Notes under the pieces: model-generated
Seen by the model: only the letters and a program-made list of their open reading frames with translations
What the model was told of the DNA's origin: nothing
Database searches by the model: none
Shown here: positions 1 through 9,121 of the stretch, one piece after another
Layout of the letters: each line of letters opens with the position of its first letter
Numbering within the stretch: position 1 is the stretch's first letter
Assembly: GCA_001657325.1 (NCBI GenBank)
Contig: LWRO01000005.1
Location: 124,001 to 188,000 of the forward strand
Direction: 5' to 3'
DNA: 64,000 nt
Origin: Geitlerinema sp. BBD 1991-9
GTDB lineage: Bacteria > Cyanobacteriota > Cyanobacteriia > Cyanobacteriales > Geitlerinemataceae
Position numbers and translations under genes: made by a program

Positions 1-197
1 GATGGCCTCCCTTCGATGGATTGCCTATAGTTTGGCGTCGGGAATTTTCCGTGAAATCGCCAATTTTTAGCTTCGGTTTTACGAAGATTTAGAATTTATT
101 TATAATAAAGCAAATCATAATTGGTCGATTCGATTGCACGAGCTAAACTGCTCGTTTTTAGAAATCGAGCGCAAATCGAAAAAAAGGGCGGTTGACG

Positions 198-2948
198 ATG
201 GAGCGAGAAAGATCGATGAACGTAGAAAAGCAAACGCCAGAAGAGCAAACGCAAGATCTCAAAAAGCGCCTCGATCGAGAGGTCTTGTTACATCGAATGA
301 CCAATCGCATTCGGCAATCCCTGGAGCTGCAAGAGATTCTGAATGCGGCGGCGCTGGAAACACGAGCTTTTCTCGACGTCGATCGCGTGAAAATCTATCG
401 CTTCAACGCGGATGAGAGTGGAGAAGTTGTGGCGGAATCCGTAAATTCGGGGCGGTTGCCCTCGCTGCTCGGACTGACATTTCCGGCGGATGACATCCCC
501 CAAGACGCACGGCGTAGCTTCGTCAAAGAGCGAACGCGAATGATTATCGACGTGCATCGACGCTCCGTCGGCTCGAGTGCGGCTGAGGGAGGCAATATTC
601 CCTCAAACTACCGAGTCCTCGATTCCTGTCACGCCGAATATCTCACGTCGATGGGTGTTGCCTCGTCGTTGTGCGTTCCCATCCTGAACGGCCAGCAATT
701 GTGGGGATTGCTCGTAGCTCACCACGTCGAACCCCGTCAGTACGATCGAGTCACACTGCAACTGGTGCAATCGATCGTCGATCAACTCTCGATCGCCATC
801 GCTCACTCAGAACTCCTCGAGAAAACGCGCCGCCAAACCCGCCGTCAAGCTACTGTCAACCGCATTTCTGCACTCTTGCACGCCCAACCAACTGTCGAAC
901 TCGAAGCAGCACTCAGCGCAACCGTTTCAGCCCTCGACGGTATCGGAGGACGGCTGTACGTCGCCGCAACTCCCCCCCTTCACGTCTGCAGTGGCGTTAG
1001 TCCCGACTTTACCCCAGAGAGCGATTTTGTCCGAGCGTGCCAGCAATGGTGGTACGCACAAGGCAATCCGAATAACAGTTCCCAATCCAAGCCGATTCTC
1101 GAGACGGGAAGCCTACACGCGATCTCCGAACTCGATGACGTCGCCGAGGCCTTTAGCGATCTTGGCATTCGCGGGCTACTCGTCTTACCGCTACACTACC
1201 GGCAGCAGTTCCTCGGGTATCTGAGTGTCTTTCGACCCGAAACCGATACGGAAATTTGGTGGGCGGGACAGTTCGATCCCCACGAACGCCAGCAACGTCC
1301 GCGTCAGTCTTTTGCAGCTTGGCGACAACTCAAACGCGGCCAGTGTCAACCCTGGACCCAAGACGATCGACTATTAGCCTCGGAACTCAGCGAACGGTTT
1401 GCCTCGGCGATCCAACAACACTTACTTTATCGGGAAATCCAAACCCTCAACGCCAACCTCGAGCGACAGGTCGCCGAACGAACCGCCCAACTCCAAAAAT
1501 CGCTCGAACTCACAGAAGCTCTCACGCATATCGCCGATCGCATTCGCAGTCGCCTCGATACCGATACAATTCTCAACACCATCGTCAGCGAAGTGCGCGA
1601 TCTGCTCGATACCGATCGCGTGGTCGTTTACCAACTGCAAGACGAGAACCGAGGCAAAATTACCGTTGAAGACGTGCGCGAACCCTGGAAATCGATTCTC
1701 GGGACAGAGACCCCAACGGGCTGCTTCCCCTCAACGACCCGACACAAATACCAAACCGGGGGGGCGACCGCCATCGACGATATCGATCGAGCCGATTTGA
1801 GTCCCTGTCACTACGAATTTCTCGCCGACCTCCAAATCCGCGCCAGCCTTATCGTTCCCGTTCGTCGAGATGAAGAGCTGTGGGGATTAATCGTCGCTCA
1901 CGAATGCCAGGGGCCCCGTCAATGGCGCACGCGGGAAGTTGAAGTGGTCGAACACTTGGCTCAACAAGCCGCCATTGCTATTGCCCAAGCCGAACTCTTC
2001 AAACAAAGCCATCAAGCAACCGAAACGGCGAATGCCAAAGCCACACAGCTCGAACTCGCTCTCGAAGAACTCAAACAAACACAAACCCAGTTGATTCAGA
2101 GCGAGAAAATGTCGAGTTTGGGACAGCTCGTAGCGGGGGTCGCCCACGAAATCAACAATCCCGTCAATTTCATCTACGGTAACCTCATCCACACCAGCGA
2201 GTACACCAAGGATCTCATCGACTTACTCGAGTTGTATCAAAAGCACTACAGCGACCCCATTCCAGAAATCGACGAATTCACCGACGAGATCGATATTGAG
2301 TTTTTGCTCGACGATCTACCACACATGCTGAAATCGATGAAACTCGGTGCCGAGCGTATCCGACAGATCGTATTGTCGTTGCGAAATTTCTCGCGCCTCG
2401 ACCAATCAGACCTCAAGCCAGTGGACGTTCACGAAGGAATCGAGGGGACGCTGACGATCTTGCACCACCGCCTCAAGGCCAAGGGACACCGCCCTGCCAT
2501 CGTCTTGACGCGAGACTATGGAAACTTACCGCCCGTTGAATGCTATGCCGGTCAGCTCAATCAAGTTTTTATGAATCTTTTGAGCAATGCCATTGAAGCC
2601 TTTGACGAGTTCGACGAAACGAAAGGAGACCGAACGATCTTCATTCGGACTGAGTCCATCGACAACCATTCCGTTCGCATTACGATCGGCGATAACGGCT
2701 GTGGCATTCCCGAACACACTCGAGCACGCATCTTCGACCCCTTCTTTACGACAAAACCGGTCGGCATCGGAACGGGTTTGGGCTTGTCGATCGGCTATCA
2801 GATTGTTGTCGAAAAGCATCACGGTCGTTTTGAGTGCAATTCTCAGGTAGGGGGCGGTACGGAATTTCGCATCGAGATCCCAGTTTCTCAAAACACGGCC
2901 CGTCAGGTTCAACACAGCGATCGAGCAACCTCTACCGCTAAGATATAA
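198..2948 (+). CDS. Three-GAF sensor histidine kinase, phytochrome/cyanobacteriochrome-like
   Basis: This is a cytosolic sensor kinase of about 916 residues. GAF1 (about 30-205) has a phytochrome-type PADDIP motif (96-101) and a Cys-His pair (C144-H145) in the bilin-attachment context SCHAEYL. GAF2 (about 220-410) lacks such a Cys. GAF3 (about 440-600) has SPCH (C537-H538) and an upstream TGCF (C509), which sits where DXCF-type cyanobacteriochromes carry their second Cys. A coiled coil leads to HisKA with the acceptor H650 in VAHEINNP, followed by an HATPase with N-box, DNGCGIP and GTGLGL. It probably binds a bilin and autophosphorylates; this is inference. An in-frame TTG at 192 and ATG at 216 are alternative starts. 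No response regulator is adjacent. A similar kinase follows about 175 bp downstream. Confidence 0.9.
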   Translation: MERERSMNVEKQTPEEQTQDLKKRLDREVLLHRMTNRIRQSLELQEILNAAALETRAFLDVDRVKIYRFNADESGEVVAESVNSGRLPSLLGLTFPADDIPQDARRSFVKERTRMIIDVHRRSVGSSAAEGGNIPSNYRVLDSCHAEYLTSMGVASSLCVPILNGQQLWGLLVAHHVEPRQYDRVTLQLVQSIVDQLSIAIAHSELLEKTRRQTRRQATVNRISALLHAQPTVELEAALSATVSALDGIGGRLYVAATPPLHVCSGVSPDFTPESDFVRACQQWWYAQGNPNNSSQSKPILETGSLHAISELDDVAEAFSDLGIRGLLVLPLHYRQQFLGYLSVFRPETDTEIWWAGQFDPHERQQRPRQSFAAWRQLKRGQCQPWTQDDRLLASELSERFASAIQQHLLYREIQTLNANLERQVAERTAQLQKSLELTEALTHIADRIRSRLDTDTILNTIVSEVRDLLDTDRVVVYQLQDENRGKITVEDVREPWKSILGTETPTGCFPSTTRHKYQTGGATAIDDIDRADLSPCHYEFLADLQIRASLIVPVRRDEELWGLIVAHECQGPRQWRTREVEVVEHLAQQAAIAIAQAELFKQSHQATETANAKATQLELALEELKQTQTQLIQSEKMSSLGQLVAGVAHEINNPVNFIYGNLIHTSEYTKDLIDLLELYQKHYSDPIPEIDEFTDEIDIEFLLDDLPHMLKSMKLGAERIRQIVLSLRNFSRLDQSDLKPVDVHEGIEGTLTILHHRLKAKGHRPAIVLTRDYGNLPPVECYAGQLNQVFMNLLSNAIEAFDEFDETKGDRTIFIRTESIDNHSVRITIGDNGCGIPEHTRARIFDPFFTTKPVGIGTGLGLSIGYQIVVEKHHGRFECNSQVGGGTEFRIEIPVSQNTARQVQHSDRATSTAKI

Positions 2949-2978
2949 GCGAGCCCCCAGCTTTGCCAGCGCACAGCG

Positions 2979-3017
2979 AACCGTGAGCCGTGATGACCGG
3001 AGACCGGACGACCGGAG
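2979..3017. repeat. Degenerate heptamer-like repeats between the two kinases
   Basis: The spacer between the two kinase genes holds near-repeats of ACCGTGA/GCCGTGA followed by GACCGGA copies spaced about 7-8 bp. It resembles the heptanucleotide arrays elsewhere in this window but is short and imperfect. Confidence 0.45.
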
Positions 3018-3123
3018 AATTTGCAATTTCCTCACCTCGTCGCCGTCTCATCTCACGATCGTTGAAGTTTGCTGAATTGGGGCAAACCCGGCAGGGACAG
3101 TGCGGCCAGCCATCTCCCACAAA

Positions 3124-5307
3124 ATGATGATAGATCTCGATCGATGGGAACAATTGCGATCTTGCTGTCGCGACGAGGCAGCCTTCGATCGCCTCAAACA
3201 GATTTTGAGTGAAACCGGGGCGATTTCACCGACCGATCGCCCCTCATATCCCAAGTCTTCTCCAGAAGCCCTCGCTTTGGCGAAGGCTCAGCTTCAGATT
3301 CAACGCCAAACCGCCCTCGCGTCAGTCATCGCTCGCATCCGCGAATCCCTCGATCTCAACGATATTTTCAACACGACGACCCACGAACTCCGCCAACTGC
3401 TTCAAGCCGATCGAATTGCCATCTACCGCTTTTATTCTGACTTTAGCGGTGAATTTGTCGCCGAATCTGTCGGATCGCTCAGCACGCCTATCTTGTCCAG
3501 TCCCTCGGGCTGCAAGATCGCCGATCGTAAAAACGTTGGCTACCCGGCGTCAGTATCGTTATCGCCTCCGAAAAGAGTCGTCTTCGATGGGAACAGTCTT
3601 CCAATCCCCCAAAAGGGATTGTCTCCGGCTCAAATTCTGGAAGAACATGGCTCTCGCACGTCGACAATCGTGCCGATTTTGCAGGGAGAGTTCCTCTGGG
3701 GATTGCTGGCTGCGAGTCATTCGGATGCCGATCGCACTTGGCATCCCGACGAAGTCGAACTGCTCGAACACGTCAGCGTCAATCTCGGTGTTGCGCTCAA
3801 ACAAGCCGAACTCCTCCAGCGAACGCAGCGACAGGCGCGACAACTCGCTAAAGCCGCCCGACGGCAACAAACCCTGACGGTCACGATCGAAAAAATCCGT
3901 CGATCGCTCGATATCGATACCATTTTTGAAACGACAACCCACGAGGTGCGAAAACTCCTCGATGTCGATCGGGTTGCCGTTTACTATTTCAATCCCGATT
4001 GGAGCGGACAGTTCGTCGCTGAATCGGTGGCGGAGGGATGGGAGCGCCTGTTGGAGTTGCAAGCGGCTGCCCCGCCCATGCAGGGCAGTTTGATGGCTTG
4101 TCCGAAAATGCAAGCGCTGCTCGAAAACCGCACGCCGCCACCATCGGATGAAGACCCTCGCGATCGTTCTCGTCAGGCCTTTACCGTCCAAGATGTCGAT
4201 CGAGCGGGGTTTGACGATGCCTATCGATCGGTACTCAAACTCTATCAGTGCCGTGCCTATGCCATCGTTCCTATTTACCAAGGAGATGCGCTTTGGGGCT
4301 TGCTCGCGGCATACCACAACGCCAGTCCTCGGCGGTGGGAAGCGGCGGATGTAGAACTGCTCGTGCAAATTAGCGAACACCTCGGCGTTGCGTTGCAGCA
4401 GGCGGAACTGCTCGAACAAACACGAATGCAAGCCCGCCGTCTCGCTCAAACCTTGCAAGATTTGCAGAAAACGCAGACACAACTGATTCACAGCGAAAAA
4501 ATGGCGGGCTTGGGGCAACTCGTGGCCGGGGTCGCACATGAAATCAACAATCCGATTAATTTTATTTACGGAAACTTGACTTACGTGCGCGATTACACTC
4601 AAGATTTAATCGATTTAATTCAGCTCTATCATGAAGAAAAGCCTGAGAATATCGAACGGATTAGTGAAAAAGTCGAAGAGATCGATTTAGAGTTTATCGT
4701 TGAAGATTTGCCGAACTTAATTTCTTCAATGAAAACAGGAACCGAGCGAATTCGTCAAATCGTTCGATCGCTACGTATTTTCTCTCGACTCGATGAAGCA
4801 CAGAAGAAAACGGTCGATATTCACGAAGGCATTGATAGCGTTCTCTGGCTTCTCAAGCATCGCATTGAGGCCAGTCATAACGGACGCATTAAAGTCATCA
4901 AAAAATATAGCAAACTGCCACGTGTAACTTGTTATGCAGCCGAGCTAAATCAAGTGTTGATGAATCTTCTCAACAACGCTCTCGATGCTCTCAACGACCT
5001 GAAAACGTCCGATCGGCAACCAACGATTGCTATCGCGACGGAACAAATTGACGAAGAAACGATTGCAATTCGTATTGCCGATAACGGCTCGGGAATTCCC
5101 GAGCGCGTCAAACCGCGTATTTTCGATCCCTTTTTTACGACGAAAGCACCGGGAAAAGGAACGGGCTTGGGATTGTCGGTCAGCTATCAGATCGTAGTGG
5201 AAAATCACGGGGGCGAACTGAGTGTTAAAACCAAACCTGGGGTCGGGACAGAATTTATTATCGAAATTCCCATACGCGGATTTCCCGAAGATTTAGAAGT
5301 CAGTTAA
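3124..5307 (+). CDS. Two-GAF sensor histidine kinase
   Basis: This sensor kinase of about 727 residues has two GAF domains (about 50-235 and 255-440), a short coiled coil, HisKA with acceptor H472 (GVAHEINNP), and a complete HATPase with DNGSGIP and [13 protein letters not shown]. The kinase half is very similar to that of the upstream gene, so the pair looks like a duplication with diverged sensors. Neither GAF has the Cys-His bilin motif, so its signal is probably not a covalently bound bilin. A GTG at 3100 lengthens the frame; the tandem ATGs at 3124 and 3127 are preferred. A hairpin follows the stop codon. No cognate regulator is visible nearby. Confidence 0.88.
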   Translation: MMIDLDRWEQLRSCCRDEAAFDRLKQILSETGAISPTDRPSYPKSSPEALALAKAQLQIQRQTALASVIARIRESLDLNDIFNTTTHELRQLLQADRIAIYRFYSDFSGEFVAESVGSLSTPILSSPSGCKIADRKNVGYPASVSLSPPKRVVFDGNSLPIPQKGLSPAQILEEHGSRTSTIVPILQGEFLWGLLAASHSDADRTWHPDEVELLEHVSVNLGVALKQAELLQRTQRQARQLAKAARRQQTLTVTIEKIRRSLDIDTIFETTTHEVRKLLDVDRVAVYYFNPDWSGQFVAESVAEGWERLLELQAAAPPMQGSLMACPKMQALLENRTPPPSDEDPRDRSRQAFTVQDVDRAGFDDAYRSVLKLYQCRAYAIVPIYQGDALWGLLAAYHNASPRRWEAADVELLVQISEHLGVALQQAELLEQTRMQARRLAQTLQDLQKTQTQLIHSEKMAGLGQLVAGVAHEINNPINFIYGNLTYVRDYTQDLIDLIQLYHEEKPENIERISEKVEEIDLEFIVEDLPNLISSMKTGTERIRQIVRSLRIFSRLDEAQKKTVDIHEGIDSVLWLLKHRIEASHNGRIKVIKKYSKLPRVTCYAAELNQVLMNLLNNALDALNDLKTSDRQPTIAIATEQIDEETIAIRIADNGSGIPERVKPRIFDPFFTTKAPGKGTGLGLSVSYQIVVENHGGELSVKTKPGVGTEFIIEIPIRGFPEDLEVS

Positions 5308-5343
5308 AATCCTAAAATCACTCCTGTCGGAGCAGGATTTTTC
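5306..5343 (+). terminator. Rho-independent terminator after the second kinase
   Basis: AAAATCCT (5306-5313) pairs with AGGATTTT (5334-5341), with an inner CTCC/GGAG stem, and T residues follow. It overlaps the kinase stop codon. Confidence 0.6.
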
Positions 5344-5351
5344 CGATTTTC

Positions 5352-5484
5352 GGGTGCATCTTAATTTTAGTCAGAACTGAGGCGTAGGGTGTGTTAGCGG
5401 ACGACAAAATTCAGCTGAAGTCGAGACAAATTAGATGCCCGCGTAACGCACCGACAACGATTTTTACCGTCTTGAGATGCACCC
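5352..5484. repeat. Fold-back intergenic element, copy 1
   Basis: GGGTGCATCT (5352-5361) is the inverted complement of AGATGCACCC (5475-5484). Nested inside, TAGGGTGTGTTAGCG (from 5385) pairs imperfectly with GCGTAACGCACC (5441-5452). The inner core recurs at 33073-33140 in a second fold-back element. It lies between convergent genes and has no coding potential. It is probably a MITE or REP-like element. Confidence 0.6.
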
Positions 5485-5490
5485 CGCTTT

Positions 5491-7341
5491 TCACCGTTCC
5501 ATTTCTGTATCGGGTATACCATTAGAGGGCAGATGCAACTCCCAAAGGCCGAATTGGGGCGTTTGGACGACTAACGTTCCGCTATTCAGGGGTTGGTTGG
5601 CGTAGGGACTATCTAATACGGGACGGTCTTGTAACGCTCGATCGACGCCGTTAATTCTGGCCGTTGCGACAGGACGATCGGGCGCGTAGGTCATTTCTAG
5701 TCGATCGCCCCCAAAATTGGTATAGCTCAGAATGCCTTGGGATTCCCAAGCTTCATCGACGACAGCGTTTTTCTCCAAGGCTTCCACCAGTCGATCGAAG
5801 GTTGGATAATCCGCAACGCTCGCCACGTCGGTAATCCAAGCGGTATTGCCCCCCTGGGCGACCAAAGCCATCGCCTCGGAACGATCCTCAGAGACAGGGT
5901 TTTGTAAGACGACGCGATCGCCCCAGGGCCGCGCACACAGCCAAACGTTTTCGATGCGCCAGATATACCAATCGCCCGACGTTTGAGGTTCGCCGTATTG
6001 GCGGGGGATGACGAGATGCGATCGAGATCGAACGCCAGCTCTTCGATCTCGATCGCTCAAACGCAGTTGATATAAAACGGTTCCCTTTTCTTGAAGGAAT
6101 CGATCGCCGGGACTGCGGCCAGTTGCCATCGGTGTGTGATAGGTTCCGCCCAAACTCACGACGGCGTTTTCAATCCCGTCGAGATCGCGAACGACGAGTT
6201 TATAGGTGGCGTATTGGGCGTTAATCGTGCCTTCACGTCGGTACGATCGACCGGGAATTACTAAAGTCCCCAAGGTGTAATCTGCTGTGGCGTAAAAGGT
6301 TTCCCAAAATTGATTGTCTTCGTGATAGCTGTAATAGGCGGGATGGCTGGCGTGCAGTTGAAAGGGCAACGGCACCGTTTTCTCGGCGATCGATCTCAGA
6401 ATTTCCGGCGGACGATAGGAACTCGTTGCGGCGGGAATGGCTAACCGCAAGTGTTTGTCGCTCATTTGGGTGATGATGCGATCGATCGCCTCTCTATCCT
6501 GAGTCCCCCACCACATCCAAGCCACCGCACTCAGTCCGCTGTCCCAAGTCGCTCGATCGAAACCCCGACTTTCTGCACCGCCAACGGTTCCCCAACTCAA
6601 CCGCAAAGCTGCATTGGCTGCCAGCCAATCTAACGCCGCTTTGGCTAATTTCCGTAACTGCGGGGTTTCGGCAAAATCGTAGAGGTTCAACAGTGCCCCG
6701 ATGGTGTAGCCGGAATAAATTGACGAGTGAAATTCGCCCTGTCCGATCGTGAGATATTTCGACAGTTCCGCTCGCAGCCACGCTTCGTTCGTTGCCAAAA
6801 GATGGGGAGCGGCGACGGTGAAGCCGCTTCCATCCATCATCGCCAAGCCGGATAGGTATTGTTGGGAAATGTGGTTTTCAGTTCCGCCTTCTCCCCACTC
6901 CAAGACGCGCGAACTGGAGACCATACTTTGATACGCCTGGCGAACTTCGTCGGGCATTTCGTCGCGAAACAGAAAAAAAATCCGCACGTCGTACAGGCTG
7001 CGGAAGTGGTATAGATCGGGAGCCTCCCGCTCGAGCTTCAGCCACAAATCCCAAATGGGCTGTCGCCGTTCCGGTTCCGTCAAGCTCAGTTGCGCCAACA
7101 TCGGCGGCAGTAAGTATTTATGCGGATCGCCGATTTGACGCGATCTCCACCATTCATCGAGTTCGGTTAAATCAGCGGCGGCGAGTTGCTGGCGAACTGC
7201 TAAGCTTCGCGCTTCAAACCCCCGTTCTCGTGCCTCGTCCTGCAGCGTGTCGGCCAGTTTTCCTGAAGCAGTACACCCCGACACCGCTATCGAGATGGCA
7301 AAAATTCCCGCCAGACATTTCAAACCGATTTCACACTTCAC
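5491..7341 (-). CDS. Predicted lipoprotein of unknown function
   Basis: This protein of about 616 residues starts with a lipoprotein signal peptide: a basic N-terminus, a hydrophobic segment and a VSGC lipobox with Cys23. The first two thirds are helical and Trp-rich (for example DEWWRSRQ, DWLAANAALRLSWGT, WMWWGTQ). The last third appears beta-rich. This layout recalls the helical toroid plus beta-sandwich of heparinase/alginate-lyase-type proteins, but I see no clear catalytic motif, so no function is assigned. It is transcribed alone on the minus strand and separated by about 700 bp from the FGE gene. Its 3' end abuts the fold-back element. Confidence 0.75.
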   Translation of the reverse strand: MKCEIGLKCLAGIFAISIAVSGCTASGKLADTLQDEARERGFEARSLAVRQQLAAADLTELDEWWRSRQIGDPHKYLLPPMLAQLSLTEPERRQPIWDLWLKLEREAPDLYHFRSLYDVRIFFLFRDEMPDEVRQAYQSMVSSSRVLEWGEGGTENHISQQYLSGLAMMDGSGFTVAAPHLLATNEAWLRAELSKYLTIGQGEFHSSIYSGYTIGALLNLYDFAETPQLRKLAKAALDWLAANAALRLSWGTVGGAESRGFDRATWDSGLSAVAWMWWGTQDREAIDRIITQMSDKHLRLAIPAATSSYRPPEILRSIAEKTVPLPFQLHASHPAYYSYHEDNQFWETFYATADYTLGTLVIPGRSYRREGTINAQYATYKLVVRDLDGIENAVVSLGGTYHTPMATGRSPGDRFLQEKGTVLYQLRLSDRDRRAGVRSRSHLVIPRQYGEPQTSGDWYIWRIENVWLCARPWGDRVVLQNPVSEDRSEAMALVAQGGNTAWITDVASVADYPTFDRLVEALEKNAVVDEAWESQGILSYTNFGGDRLEMTYAPDRPVATARINGVDRALQDRPVLDSPYANQPLNSGTLVVQTPQFGLWELHLPSNGIPDTEMER

Positions 7342-8050
7342 TGAACAATATCCTTCAAAATCTTATACCCACTCTGCAGACAGTCACCGTGAAAAGTTTA
7401 GACTTTCTTAGGCTGAATACGACGCTCGGGATCGAACAAATGGCTAGACTCCTTGCAGGACAATGCTTTTGGGATTCCCCTTTTGCAAATCCCATAGAAA
7501 TTGCTTTTCATTTGCCTGAATTTCCCGCTGTTCAAGAGTTTAAGCCGATCTTGACTGCTGGCTTGCTATGACCACTTTGGAAGATCCAAAGTTGGGAGTG
7601 AAGAGCGTTAAGACTTCTCCCTTATTCCTCATTTTGCCTTTTGCCTCTTGCCTTTTGAGAGCTATTCAGACTCAGGCAGGGAGCTTTTCCAGCACTTGGT
7701 CAGAGTTTGAGCTGTTGAATCTAGCGCTTTCCTTAACCACCTTGAAAGGGTGGGCATAGACCCTAACCGACGATGCCTCCACAGCGCTCTTAACCTCCCA
7801 ATGTATCGGCAGGTGGAGCCGCCTCAAAGGGATTCATGGCTGGCGTTAAGTCTGCGCTACCCGTCCCTGGCATACTCTCAAAGCCGAGGTCAAACTGTGG
7901 TTTATCAGGGCTGTAATGAGATGGGTGTTAGATTAATTCTAGTCTTCACACTCTAGAATAAAAAACCAACTCTTACGGAGATCGCTTGTATATAATTTGT
8001 GCTTGTCAAGCTAAATCCAATAGATTCAAAAAATCCTCCTACTACCAAAA
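7342..8050. other. Gene-poor 0.7-kb gap
   Basis: No frame here looks like a conserved protein. The longest plus-strand frames (to 7571, and 7750-7956) have no recognisable motif, and the first is partly antisense to the lipoprotein start. A period-7 run of TTTTGCC variants lies at about 7633-7661. It may hold remnants of decayed genes, which I could not identify. Confidence 0.4.
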
Positions 8051-9052
8051 TTATTTTGTTGTTACTAAGCGGAAACCAATGTGAGTAGTTCCCGTATCAG
8101 CATCCTGCGATTCTCTAGCAGCAGGACGGTAGCGACTGCAATAGTTTTTGGCACAAAGATAAGAGCCACCTTTAACAACGTGTTTAGAACCATCAGGTTT
8201 ATTCGGATCGAAACTCTCTTGCTCTTTAGGGCCTTGAGGATTGGTTTTGTTCTCTAGGCCTTGATGTCCAACTCGATACCAGTCAGAAGTCCACTCCCAA
8301 ACATTCCCAGTCATGTCGTAGAGTCCATAGCCATTTGAGGGAAAAGATGCAACAGGAGCTGTGCCGAGATAACCATCTTTTTGCGTATTTAGAAAAGGAA
8401 AAGAACCTTGCCAGGTATTTGCTTTTTTAGCAGAATATTTATTGCCCCAACTGAAAATCGCATTTTTCAAACCACCTCTAGCGGCAAACTCCCACTGTGC
8501 TTCAGTGGGCAACTGTTTCCCCGCCCAATTCGCATAAGCTTCTGCATCCTCATAGGCGATGTGTACCACGGGATAGTTTTCTTTACCCTCAATGTCACTA
8601 TCGGGGCCAAAGGGATGTTGCCAACTCGCTCCCGAAGTCCAATGCCACCAACTTAGATAACCCACTTGTTTTACCCCAGGTTCTGGCATTTGAAAGACCA
8701 AAGAACCCGGGAGTCTCATCTCATCCGGTAAGTCTGGAAACTGTTCTTTAGATAAAGGACGTTCGGCAACTGTGATGTAATGAGTGGCTTTAACAAACTC
8801 GGCAAATTGAGCGTTAGTGACTTCGGTTCGATCGATACAAAAACTATCCACCGTAACATTCTCAACAGCTCGTTCTTCAGGGAAGAAATCATCTGACCCC
8901 ATGCGAAAGGTTCCGCCTTCAATCCATGCCATACCTTCGGGACAAGTCGGCTGTAGCGACGTTGCCATGGCTTGAGGTAAGGGGAACGAGCCACCTAGAA
9001 GTATAGCGATCGAAAGAGTCAGAAAGATAGTTTGTAGCCAACGGGTAGCCAT
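8051..9052 (-). CDS. Exported formylglycine-generating enzyme (sulfatase-modifying factor)
   Basis: This FGE/SUMF1-family enzyme oxidises the Cys of a CxAxR motif in sulfatases to formylglycine. The C-terminal signature GGSYLCAKNYCSRYR keeps both active-site cysteines (C300 and C305) with the family's four-residue spacing. GNVWEWTSDWY and the terminal GFRLV are also typical. An N-terminal hydrophobic segment ending near PLPQAMA implies export, so maturation may occur outside the cytoplasm. A GTG at 9085 would add 11 residues; ATG 9052 is preferred. It is the last gene of a minus-strand run: sulfatase (CTAGR), phosphatase, then FGE. The sulfatase is the obvious substrate. Confidence 0.92.
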   Translation of the reverse strand: MATRWLQTIFLTLSIAILLGGSFPLPQAMATSLQPTCPEGMAWIEGGTFRMGSDDFFPEERAVENVTVDSFCIDRTEVTNAQFAEFVKATHYITVAERPLSKEQFPDLPDEMRLPGSLVFQMPEPGVKQVGYLSWWHWTSGASWQHPFGPDSDIEGKENYPVVHIAYEDAEAYANWAGKQLPTEAQWEFAARGGLKNAIFSWGNKYSAKKANTWQGSFPFLNTQKDGYLGTAPVASFPSNGYGLYDMTGNVWEWTSDWYRVGHQGLENKTNPQGPKEQESFDPNKPDGSKHVVKGGSYLCAKNYCSRYRPAARESQDADTGTTHIGFRLVTTK

Positions 9053-9121
9053 AGCTGCTGCTTGATTGCTTGCACGATAAATCACGATCAGTTCGGAAAA
9101 GCCACTGCATCATTTGGACAG

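Noticed and set aside
3559-4602. Long minus-strand frame (347 codons) inside the second kinase gene
   Set aside because: It is a shadow of a strongly supported kinase; the GC-rich codon use leaves long open frames on the opposite strand.
7750-7956. Plus-strand frame that briefly looked like a transposase remnant
   Set aside because: No TnpB or other transposase motif could be aligned, so it was left as unexplained gap sequence.
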